This document shows, in pieces, positions 48,046 to 58,338 of a DNA stretch of 64,000 nt. Each line of letters starts with the position of its first letter. Within the stretch, counting starts at the first letter, position 1. Location of the stretch: positions 372,001-436,000 of the forward strand of contig MNCI01007747.1 of assembly GCA_015680685.1 (NCBI GenBank). The letters run 5' to 3'. The stretch is from Gnetum montanum (taxonomy: Eukaryota; Streptophyta; Gnetopsida; Gnetales; Gnetaceae). The notes beneath the pieces are model-generated. The model made no database searches, was not told where the DNA came from, and was given only the letters and a program-made list of their open reading frames with translations. Made by a program: the position numbers and the translations under genes.

Positions 48046-48273
48046 ATAATGGCTTTCGTGTGCATCATCATGTCTTAGCAAGTTATCATGGCTCATACTT
48101 AGCAGTTTTATTTCATGCATTTTTACGTTACATTCATTTTCGGTTTTTACGCTTGTCATTTTTTCACGTTGTTATATTTCTCGTACGCATGATATTCACG
48201 TTTTCTGATCACTTTAGCAGAATTACGCAAAATTATGTACCAGTATCATTTACACTTGCTATATTACGTATAT
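48046..48273. other. Spacer after gag-protease
   Basis: AT-rich, no coding content recognised. A splice donor for a possible sense intron was searched for here and none is convincing. Confidence 0.4.
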
Positions 48274-48534
48274 GGCCCGCAACGGCCTTAAACTAGTTGG
48301 CCCGCAACGACCTTAAACTAGTTGGCCTGCAACGGCCTTAAACTAGTTACACAGAATTGTATACCATTATCCTTTACGCGTATTACGCTTTGGCCCGCAA
48401 CGGCCTTAAACTAGTTACACAAGATTGCATACTATGACTATTTATGCTTGATTACGCAGTAGGCCCGCAACGGCCTTAAACTAGTCGCTAGTTTATGCAG
48501 AATCATATGACGGCCCGCGATGGCCTTAAACTAG
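48274..48534. repeat. Tandem/interspersed array of 24-bp units (array 1)
   Basis: Six copies of GGCCCGCAACGGCCTTAAAC plus TAGT start at 48274, 48299, 48324, 48392, 48462 and 48512. The first three are contiguous and the others are spaced by 50-70 bp containing TTACGC-type sequence. The array lies between the end of gag-protease and the 3' end of the antisense gene. Its unit resembles that of the array at 56.6-57.2 kb. Confidence 0.85.
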
Positions 48535-48730
48535 CCATTACATTCTATCATCATAACTTAGGAGAAATCCTTAATAATTACATTCACGTTGTGCAGATAA
48601 AAGCATAAAATCCAAAAAAGATAAAATAATTGACATTTAAGACATCCACCAGGTCTTATAACGTGTCTTTTCAATCATTCATAAAACAATACTTAGCTTC
48701 ACCATCAATAAAACTATGCGTAAACCACAA

Positions 48731-51700
48731 TTACGCATTTCCTCTACTGCCACTGTCGCCAGTATCTCTTAAGTCTGGATCTAGCCCTAATGGATCATCC
48801 TCCAGTGGGCCGTCATTTCTGGGAATTATTCTTTCACAAAGAATTTCCTCTTCATGAGGTCCTCGTTCTGGCATCGGCTCCACGGGAGGGTGCTCTTCAT
48901 CGCTGCGTTCTTTCTCTTCCTCTGCTTCTTCCTCTGCTTTTTCTGCTTCCTCTGCTAACTCCTCAGCTGGCTCGTCTTCTCTATCCTCTTCTAGTACCTA
49001 GATACAAAAGAGGAAAACATATTAGCAAGGCAAGCCTTGACAAAACAATCAGAGAATTTAGATTTAGTCATGCAGAAGCTTACTTGCGATGGCCCTACTT
49101 CCATAGTGAAGGGAAGCTTCTACAGGCTAGCCCACAGGTTCTTCATAATCTCTTCCTCCAATAGATCTAGCCACACATCCTCTCCCAAGGCAGCTCCAGC
49201 CTTCACTTTTCCTTTCTCCATGCTATTCCAGCGAGGTGGATCAAGGAAGAATGTAGGGATTATAGTCTGGCCCCCAAGGAGAGTCATCTCCCTTTCCGGG
49301 GATGCACTTACAATCACCTACTCTTCGAATTTCTTGAAGGCTTCTGATGCTCCGATGATGTCCAAGAAGACTTCTAGAGATTGGGCCTTGATGGAAGAAT
49401 CGTGATAAAGTTTACGATAAGCGATGCTTTCTTGCTTATATAGATGTTTGTGGTCTTTCTCCTTCTGCCCCCACTCTTGCACACATGCACAATAATCCCT
49501 CCAATCCTGGCTTTTCTGCACTAGGAGTTCTATTTGCATCTGCTACTCTACCAACACCCAACTGGCCTGTACATTGTTTTTGATGGTGGTCCAATAACGA
49601 GAATAGTCGAAAATAGCGATATGCCAGTCTTCATCCCCTGTCGCCCGCGCCTGTAGGAAGTCACACCGTGATCTTAGGTCTCTGACCTCTTTGGTAAGAG
49701 ACTCAACCCTCTGCTCTGACCTCTGCAGCCTTTTCCATAGATTTTTATTTATGCGCCTACTTTCCCATAAGGAGCGTGTCAAGTGTAACGCACATTTATG
49801 CATTTCCTCATAAATGTGACATGGCACGGCTGCTTCATCGGATGGTGGCTCCACTATGTCTAAATCAATGGGCTTCGTGGGATCCCATCAGAGGTGAGCT
49901 CCTAATAGAAATAATCATCAATGTTGGTGACACATTACCACTATGTAATATCACAAACTTACTACAACCATAACGTACCAGCTCCAGGTTCGATGCACTC
50001 TAGGCACTTGATCATGTCATTGACAACACCTTCCATGAAGGAAAATTTGTCAGGGAAGTCTCTCCATGATCTGCTCATAGCGACAGATGTGGATACATCC
50101 TCTTCTCCTGTAGCGTAATCTAATTAGAAACTTCATCTATCAACAGAATCCTGCAAATGTGCTAACACACTCATTACCTCTACCGGTGACAGTGGCGACT
50201 TCGCCTACATCTTCCGCCTCCTTTTCCTCTTCATGCACTTGAGTCTATGCGTCACTGGTTCTAGTAGCTGGGGCCTCCTCATGCACTAGGTTCTGTACAC
50301 GGCTCCCGCTAATAGCTGGGGCCTCTTCCTCCAAAACTGAGGCCCCTTCCCCACGACTTAGTACTACTACCCCTGTCTCAAGGGCTAGCTCCTCTGTAAT
50401 TTTCACTGGTCATATCACAACACCTTAGTATATCATTCCAAACATTCCAAAAAAATATTGGGTAATACAGTTCCTTCACGCTTACCAGGCGGAGGCTTAC
50501 TCCGCTGAACTTTGATCGCCACAGTTCAACCTGTGCCACTCCCAGGCTCGGTAGAAGCCTCGGTTATACGAAGTCTTTTGCTCCGAGTTGCAGGTTTCAC
50601 AATTTCCTCCGCCAGACTTTTTCCCCATGAGGCATCGCCAGTGTACGTAGGCATTATCCCACCTATACTGTTGGGGCCTCGTAGCCAAGACACCACCAAC
50701 CCCTTGGTCGTTATAGACAATGACTCCCTGATCCCTTCCGGCGGATCCTGCCCATGGGTAGTGCTAAGGATATGGGTAATCCAGGGTTTGGATAGCTGGT
50801 CTCGGTCTTGCTGCACCCAGACCCCATTCCTTTGGACAACCAGAAACTTAGCAAATCACCGAAGGCAAGCTATGAAGAATGCGTAATGCACATTAAAACG
50901 AGACTCAAGCTTCTTGCGAAGCTTGATCATCTTGTTGTGTAGCCCCTTAGTGAAATAGCTTGCCCAATTGAACTAGGTCCCCTCTTCTAGAACCTCCCGC
51001 ATAATATGGGTCTGTTCTATAGAAAAGAACTTCCCTTGCGAGAGACTTTTGGGGAAGGTCGGGGCCCAAAAAAGGGGATAAATTGTCTTAGCGACGGTCA
51101 TCTTGAATCTTTCGCAAGGAAACCCTTTAGGCTCCTTTGGGACCCTTACCCACTCCTCTAGCCACCTCTAGAAGTCGAGGCTCCTCTTCGCCTTCTCACT
51201 TACGGGAAGGCCGTCCGAGGGAATGCCAAATAGGTCTGCGAAGAGCTGAGCATCAATGTTAAAGCTTACGCATATGTGATGTACATGCATGCAAAAATGC
51301 TCTGCCTTTTCGTTGAAGGAGTTGACCAGGGTCAGCATTTCACTGGCAGGGACATCAGGAGTTGCAGCTAAAAATAGATGCATTAGGCCCGCTACTCGGA
51401 TCTTGGTGGTCATTGCGACTGGGGCCGCCGAGTGGCCAAGCCATCATTGCGCGTCCTTGATGTCGCCGTAGCAGAAGAGGACGGTGCTCGCCTCACGGCC
51501 GGAAATCATAAGGGTAATCTCCCGGGATTCCCTGACTGAACAACGTAAAACACAAGTCAAACAAAAGCCCTATTATGCAACGCTCACAATTTATAACTAT
51601 ACTACGCAATAATCGACTATACAACAGCCTTACCAGGTCCAAATGACAAGGGAAATGGCGGAAGGTTCCTCTACACGTCCTCAACCGTAAGGGGTGGATT

Positions 51701-52858
51701 TAAGGTCCAATCATCGTGCAGCCACCTGAGTTTCTGGTAATTCTCAAAAGCCTTAGCATAGCGGGTGGGGTACTCACGCATGTCGAAGCCAATCTGCCCT
51801 ATAACACCAGCGCGCACGTTGCTAGTTGAAGTAAATGCCATTATTGCCGTTTCGGCCCATGATAACGTATCTCCATTCCCAACTAACCTGTTATCATGAA
51901 TAAAAAACTTGTACCATACCACATAGACTTATCTTACATTTTTCACATAGGCTTATCTTATACTTCACATCGATGACAAACATATAACAAAAAAAATACA
52001 GTTAACAAAATTTGCTTACCCGCCTGCGTAGTACACTGTGCCTTGTGGGTTCTGGAAATAGGTCAAGACATGGAGAGCCATGAACAACGTGTTATATGCA
52101 TGATAACAACTAAACCGAGCCATTTCCCAAATCCAGTTTAAGCACCTTAAGCCTCGGGCGCTAAGTTCTCAGTCCTCGGGACGACCCGTATTGATGGCCC
52201 CGTCTGTCAAGAAGGCCAGAATCCCTTGTGCAGAACTCGCTAGCAGGTGCTCTAAAATGGCACCGGCGATATTGCCAGACAAATCAGACCACACAATGAC
52301 GCTGTAGTTGCACAGTAAGAATTGCAGAAACTCCAGCGCACCTCGTCGAAACCATATGGCGTTCCCTTGCAACCGCGTTTGCGAGGGAGGGACATTGGGG
52401 ACAATGGGGTTTATACAACATAAAACCCCGATAATATCCAAGACGATCAGGATAGGATTTAGTGTAACACTGTACAGAAAACCCAATACATACATTAACA
52501 CCTAGATTTACATTTGCATGACTGATATAGAAAACTTATAAATTACACCTAGTTATCCAGGCTGAAATTTCCCAAACCCTTGTAACAACGCAATGTTCGT
52601 CCCTAACAACGGCAGTAGATGCAACCCCATCAAACCCTCGCATTAACCCAAGGTCCATAATTTGAAATCCATATTCATGCAAAAGATACCATGAAAAGTA
52701 GACATTAAAACAAACATAAGCATGTAAGGAATGACCTACCAGTTCAAAGGCGTAGGGTCACGAACATCGACCACTACCTGCGAAACGCGCTCCAGATTTT
52801 CTTGCACCTCATCGATTTTGGCCAATTTTGCATTCTTCCTTTTGATTTTTGGTGCCAT
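48731..52858 (-). pseudogene. Antisense 8-exon gene of unknown function inside E3
   Basis: Minus-strand exons: 52858-52740, 52469-52020, 51887-51634, 51535-50486, 50405-50184, 50107-49979, 49901-49084, 48997-48731. All seven introns (76-270 bp) start GT and end AG; exons join in phase to 3,309 bases, 1,102 codons plus TAA. It begins MAPKIKRKNAKLAKIDEVQE. Exon 2 has ILIVLDIIGVLCC and later WFRRGALEFLQFLLCNYSVI, faintly like an FCP1/NLI-interacting-factor (HAD) domain. Exon 4 has FADLFGIPSDGLPVSEKAKR. Exon 7 is coiled-coil-like (SEQRVESLTKEVRDLRS). Exon 8 is very Glu-rich. Twelve in-frame stops, all TAG or TGA, inactivate it. I do not recognise the family. It lies opposite to and between gag-protease and RT. 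Confidence 0.8.
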
Positions 52859-53010
52859 TGTGACAGCTTTAGAATTTTTCACAGTTTAGCACTGGCAAAT
52901 CTTCACAAAACCACATGCTCTAATCCTCTGCTCTTTCTTCTCTCGCTCGGCAATAGTTACGAATTCGAATTTACAACAGCCAATAGCCCATCCTCATCAA
53001 AAACCACTTA

Positions 53011-53018
53011 CTTATATG
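53011..53018 (-). promoter_or_regulatory. Possible TATA box of the antisense gene
   Basis: The minus strand reads GCATATAAGTAAG, about 155 bases upstream of the antisense ATG. No other promoter evidence is available, and the sequence is AT-rich enough for chance. Confidence 0.3.
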
Positions 53019-53271
53019 CAAGGATCACCGACTTGATATCCGATTTCAATGGGACTTTCCTAAAACAGAACCCGAAAATCAAGATATTAATGCAGCTGAT
53101 ATCGCATGCACCACTGTTCAAAATGACGTTAAACTATCACATCTTATCGCCTCATAATCGAGTAGCATTGATTACAGCCTGTTTACAATTTTGAACTTTA
53201 ATTAACTTTCCACGTTTGACAACACTACGTCATCTTTCTCCTAATCATTTACGCACTTGGTAGTTTTGCAG

Positions 53272-54595
53272 GGTAGACAGCAAATGAACGCAACATTTTC
53301 AGCACGTCTAACTTTGACGGGCCCATATGGGAAGGTAGTTAGGCAATTCGACTCCACACTAGTAGACGTTAACCCCCCTTTAGAAGACATAATCATAGCC
53401 ACATCGGAGACGTCCCCAGAATGGCCAGAACATTCGACGCGTACGCTAGACCTAGAGGCTGGAGATATAACCAAAGACCCCCTCAGTGAGGTTTCTATCG
53501 TTACGCATAAGGGTGAAGCCAAAATGCTTAAAGTCAGCTCTTTACTAAACCAAAAAACGCACGATGCTATAAAACAGGTCCTGCAAGACAATATCACAGT
53601 CTTTGCATGGTCATACGAGGATATGCCTAGACTAGATCCCAGGTTGATCCAGCATAACATAATCTTAGACCCGAAGATTAAAGCAATTAGGCAAAAGGTA
53701 CAAAAAATCAAGCCAGAGATCACGCTAGCCGTGCGTGATGAAATCACCAAACTGTATCAGGCTAGTTTCATTCGCGTAGTCGATTACTTGGATTGGATAT
53801 CTAACATTGTAGTTGTCCCAAAGAAGACCGGAAGCATACACATCTGCATAGACTTCTAGGATTTAAACAATGGTACAATCAAAGATAACTTCCCACTTCC
53901 GAGTATCGATCAACTAGTCAATACGACAGCTGGGCATGCGCTTCTATCCTTTATGGATGGATTTTTGGGCTATAATTAGATCCGCATCAACCTAGAACAT
54001 CAATTGACAACAACGTTCATGACACCTTGGGGCACTTTCTGTTATACCATGATGCCTTTTGGTCTAAATAACGCCAGAACAACGTATCAACGAGCCATGA
54101 CATACATCTTTAGTGATTACCTCCTAGGAAGACTGAATGATTACGTAGACGATATAGCTGTTAAGTCTTTAAAGTCTGAGGATCATTCAGGAGACCTGGA
54201 GTTACTCCTTAAAAGATGCTCCAAATACGAGCTCCAGCTTAACCCAAAGAAGTGCATATTCGGAGTCAAAACTAGACGCATGCTGGGGTTTATGGTGTCG
54301 AAAACCAGCATACGAGTTGACCCTAATAAGGTCAAAGCCATTATCGAGTTAATGCCTCCTACAGACCTCAAGCAATTACGTGGGTTACAGGGATGCTTAC
54401 AATTTATACGCCAGTTCATCTCGAGATTAACCGACAAGCTACACCCTATGCAACACTTGCTGAAAAAGGGAGTTAATTTCGAATGGACCGACGATTGCCA
54501 ACGTGCGTTTGACAGCTTAAAACAAGAACTGCAACATTTACCAATGGTTTTCCCACCACAAAGGGATTTACCATTTTACATTTACCTCGCAACTT
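53272..54595 (+). pseudogene. Pol N-terminus and reverse transcriptase of E3 (Tat/Ogre type)
   Basis: The open frame follows TTTTGCAG|GG at 53265-53273, a good splice-acceptor context, and its first ATG is at 53284. RT blocks: NIVVVPKKTGSIHICIDF, stop, DLNNGTIKDNFPLP, HALLSFMDGFLGYN, stop, TPWGTFCYTMMPFGLNNART, DYVDDIAVKS (54142-54153 codes YVDD, intact), QLNPKKCIFGV, LRGLQGCLQFIRQFISRL and FEWTDDCQRAFDSLKQEL. YVDDIxVKS marks the Tat lineage. The frame is constant, with only two stops (53857, 53977). The frame enters the N run just where the first RNase H domain should begin. Confidence 0.93.
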
Positions 54596-54707
54596 NNNNN
54601 NNNNNNNNNNNNNNNNNNNNNNNNNNNNNNNNNNNNNNNNNNNNNNNNNNNNNNNNNNNNNNNNNNNNNNNNNNNNNNNNNNNNNNNNNNNNNNNNNNNN
54701 NNNNNNN
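54596..54707. other. Assembly gap (N run) inside pol
   Basis: 112 undetermined bases between RT and the linker to the second RNase H. The standard Gypsy RNase H (over 100 residues) should lie here and does not fit in 112 bases. Confidence 0.99.
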
Positions 54708-55463
54708 AAGGCTATCACGGTAGAATTGGATCTGCACTATATTGGCCAATCATCTACGAAAGGCCAAGCAATAGCTGACCAGTTAATAACGTCACCAATT
54801 AACAATCAAGCGACTATAGAACCAGAGTTCCCTGATAAACATGTACATAGTTTAAGCCCTGTCTTGACAAGCCCCGAGGCGACGTTGTATTCCGACGGAG
54901 CTTCAACCGCTAGAGGTGGCAGTGCTGCCACTGTTATCACGCTTTCACCTGGGGACATGCGTCTACACACTTATCGCTTCACCTTCCCCTGTACGAACAA
55001 TGTGGTAGAGTACAAGGGGCTCCTTAGGGGATTACTAATTGCCAGCGAACTTGATGTTCGACACCTGGCGATTAGGGGCCATTCGATGCTTGTCATAAAT
55101 TAGATCATAGGAGTCTACGCCTATAAGGCTGTACATTTGCAGCCCTATTGCAATAAAGCTAAAGATCTTCTAAGACGATTCATGATCATCGATGCCTAGC
55201 ACATGCCACGCACGGATAACACACTGGCCGACACACTGGCTACACTAGCTTTGAACGTGCCTTCACATCTTTTTGACACCTATCCTTCATTGATAATACA
55301 TTGCGCAGATCCTATCATTCAGATGGCACAAATCTCTTCTCTTCTCGAGGAAAGCATGCCTGAATGGTACGACAACATTAAAACTTACCTTTTACAGGGC
55401 GAGCTACCGTCTGAATTGATAAGCGTGCAGAAAGATGCGATCCGCAAGTGGGCTAGGCAATAG
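54708..55463 (+). pseudogene. Linker and second (archaeal-type) RNase H of E3
   Basis: The start, DLHYIGQSSTKGQAIADQL, is the usual linker at the end of the first RNase H. The extra domain reads LYSDGASTARGGSAATVI (first Asp), TFPCTNNVVEYKGLLRGLLI (catalytic Glu), LAIRGHSMLVIN where the expected GDSxLV has His instead of Asp, then GVYAYKA. This second RNase H, between RT and integrase, is a hallmark of the Tat lineage. The final MPRTDNTLADTLATLA corresponds to the V-P-R-x-x-N-x-x-A-D-x-L-A block. Two stops lie near 55102 and 55199. Confidence 0.88.
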
Positions 55464-56600
55464 GTCATCATTGGAGACAACACTCTTTGTAGATGCTCCT
55501 TTGATGGCATGTTGCTTACTTCTGTTGACAAAAAATCAAGCGCAAAATATAGTCGGTGAAGTTCACGAGGGACTGTGCGGTGGCCACGTAGCACCATAGG
55601 CTATGGCCCTAAAAATATGTCGCTTAGGATACTATTGGCCACGGATGGAAAAGGATTGCCTGACAAAGGTTAAAAATTGTGACACGTGTCAGCATCATGC
55701 GAATCTCATACATGTGTCACCTACAGAATTACATACAACGCAAATAACATGGCCATTTCAACGATGGGGATTGGACATTATAGGCCCCATCACACCGAAA
55801 TATTCTACAGGTCATAACTTCATCATTACTGCCACTGAGTATTTCACGAAGTGGGTAGAGGCTGTTCCCCTGCAAAAGATCACATCTCAGCAGATTTGCC
55901 ATTTTATCCTGGACAATATAGTAACCAGATTTGGTCTCCCGATGACTATTGTGACCAATAATGGGCCACAGTTTAGTAGCACGGAAACCAAATCCTTCTG
56001 TGATAACCTGGGCATTAGACAATATTTTTCCTCCCCCTATTACTCGCACGTGAATAATCAAGCTGAAGCAATGAACAAAGTGATCATCAATCTGCTCAAG
56101 AAAATGCTCGACGACAACAAAAGACAGTGGCACGAATAGATCCTCTATGTGCTATGGGCGTATCATACTACGTGTAGGACAGCTACGGGTAGTGCGTCCT
56201 ATAGCCTGGTTTACGGGTCTGAAGTAGTGTTTCCTCTCGAGTTGCAAATTCCTTCTCTAAGAATGGTCCTCTCCAAGGTTATAAATGAGGCTCAACACAC
56301 CGAATCTCGAATTGCGGATTTGGATTCAGTGGAAGAGAAGCGAATAGAGACGCTTGATACGATTGAAAAGTATCAAGGAAAACAGAGATAGAAACATCGT
56401 CACAACCTTCAGCAGCGCCCCATCAAGAAAGAAGATTTAGTTTTCAGGGCCATGCGTGAACCAGTAGGCAAGTTCTCTGCAAACTGGGAGGGCCCTTGGT
56501 AATTGATGCGTACAGCAATGGAGCATTCAAGATAGCAGACGTAAATGGCAATGAATTACCAAACCCTGTAAATCATGTATATCTGAAGCGGTATTACGTT
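55464..56600 (+). pseudogene. Integrase of E3
   Basis: The frame changes at an A6 run near 55530. The zinc-binding part is VHEGLCGGHVAP and NCDTCQHHAN. The core has RWGLDIIGPI (first Asp), TIVTNNGPQF where the second catalytic Asp of TDNGxQF is Asn, and NNQAEAMNKVI with the Glu kept. Then LWAYHTTCRTATGSASYSLV, YGSEVVFPLEL and, near the end, FRAMREPVGKFSANWEGPW. There is no chromodomain. The stop at 56137 and two later frame changes complete the decay. The GAT-to-AAT change at the catalytic Asp is the same type of G-to-A transition as most stops. Confidence 0.9.
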
Positions 56601-56640
56601 TAGCGGCGTCTCCAGTGTGAACAATCAGGTATGGCAACCA

Positions 56641-57186
56641 TCGTCCGCTACGACGCTAAACTGGCAACAATCGTCTGCTACGACGCTAAACTAGCAACAA
56701 TCATCCGCTACGATGCTAAACTAGCAACAATCATTTGCTACGATGTAAAAATGGAATTCCTTGCACGCCTCTGCCATGATGCTAAACTGGCACTGACCGT
56801 CCGCTACGACGCTAAACTGGCAAGTTGTAAACGTCCGCTACGATGTAAAACTGGCAATGTTGTACAGGTCCGCCAAGACGAAAAATTGGCATCTTTTGCA
56901 CGCATCTGCCACGACGCTAAACTGGCACCGGTTGTCCACCACGACACAAAACTGGCATAGGTAAGTAGTCGTATGTTGAGACGTAAAACTAGCATAGATC
57001 TGTCCTTGGGTCATGACACGAAACTGACATCCACAGCATGGTCTGTTGAGACCATAAATCAGACACACCACCGTCCGCTACAACATAAAACTAGCACTTC
57101 TCGGTCCGCCCAGACTTTAAACTGGGACCATGGTCTGCTGAGACTTAAAACTAGCAATGACAGTCTATCAGGACTTAAAACTGGGA
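56641..57186. repeat. Tandem array of 30-36-bp units in the 3' region (array 2)
   Basis: About 17 diverging copies of CCGCTACGACGCTAAACTGG-like sequence follow integrase, spaced by 8-14 variable bases. Left copies are near identical and right copies degenerate to forms such as TCTGCTGAGACTTAAAACTA. The open frames across it come from the repeat. Tandem arrays in the 3' untranslated region are known for Tat/Ogre elements, where they can seed satellite DNA. The unit core resembles array 1 at 48.3-48.5 kb. Confidence 0.85.
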
Positions 57187-58325
57187 CTTACAGATAGCTG
57201 CCATGCAAATCAAGCGAGCATGATCATCTCTGTACAACTGCATGACAAACGAGATGGGATACTGAGACAGTCCCAGCGTCGCCACCCCACCAGCATCCTA
57301 CTGATTCCTCGGATGAGCTGAGAGGCATCTTACTGATCCCTCGGAGATGCCATCGCTGCGCCCACTGTAGCAGTGGTACCTCTGAGAGTTTAGTCTCACC
57401 AGCCGGAGCCCCGACAAAATCCTCATCGACAATGACCTTGGGGACCTATGCTGATCATCGCTATCAGACGTTGGCTTCGCAGATTCATCTAGCTGGTTCT
57501 TTGCCTAACCAGTTAGGTGCATTGTGTCTGATGTATTTTGGCAATGATATGCTGGGGTAATCGTCAGGATTGGCGGTTAGGGCCTCATGCTACAGCTCCT
57601 TCTTCACGGCCTGATCACTCTATCTTGCCTCAAATGGCACTCGTTTCGACAACCTCGTCTCTTGTTCGCATGAGCAATGGTGTCCTCTATTTTCTTCTGT
57701 GGTTGCAGGTAACTTGCTTCAAGGGTGTGGTTCAAAGGTGCATCCACCTGAGCGGTGAAGAACAACAACATTTTGAGATGGCTGCTCAGGTTTGCCCATC
57801 CACTTAGAACTGCATGCCTATACCTCTCATAATCCTACCCTTAACTCTTATTTCATTTCATCCCTACCACCTGCTTCCCATATCCAAAAGCTACATACAA
57901 AAACACTCATCTTTCACACTCGCAGTGCAATCAAGCCCATAACACAATTAAGCGTTGTAGCAGAGATATCACAGAAGTGATGCGCCATGCTCCTTTTGCA
58001 AGCATTCCTACTATAATCTGTGACAGAGAAATCTCAGGCTGATGCACTACGCTCGGCTAAAAGCATTCCTGTTGACATAAGTGTGCATACATTTCTGTGT
58101 GTTCAGTAAGTGTATTCCACACTCCTACCATCCTAACTCATTTTGCGTCTTCCCCAAACTTGTTTCCTACTATGTCATTCTATCTCCCATTCCCTCCAGC
58201 TTTTCTCTTCCATGTTGAAAGGGCAATGCTTGAGTAGCCATGGATAGACGCTATTCTTACTTCTACCAATCCAGTGTTTCGTATTCTTTGTCGACGTCTT
58301 TCAGGCAAGCCCTCTAACCGTCAAC
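57187..58325 (+). other. 3' untranslated region of E3
   Basis: No conserved coding motif. The 89-codon frame at 57538-57807 is not recognised. Two diverged copies of a TGATGCGCCATGCTCCTTTT/TGATGCACTACGCTCGGCTA segment occur at about 57978 and 58040. CATCCTACTGATTCCTCGG and CATCTTACTGATCCCTCGG repeat at about 57292 and 57327. Confidence 0.5.
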
Positions 58326-58334
58326 AAAGAGGGG
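58326..58334 (+). other. Polypurine tract of E3
   Basis: AAAGAGGGG directly upstream of the right LTR (CCAT then TGAAACACT). Confidence 0.85.
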
Positions 58335-58338
58335 CCAT

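Noticed and set aside
48274-48534. Evenly repeated 24-bp units that could suggest a CRISPR array
   Set aside because: Three copies are contiguous without spacers, the others have AT-rich family sequence between, and the setting is a plant retrotransposon.
53257-53750. 169-codon minus-strand frame opposite RT
   Set aside because: It is a shadow of the RT frame, whose motifs are clear on the plus strand.
56631-56960. 109-codon open frame with repeats of YDAKLA
   Set aside because: It is the translated 3' tandem array, not a conserved protein.
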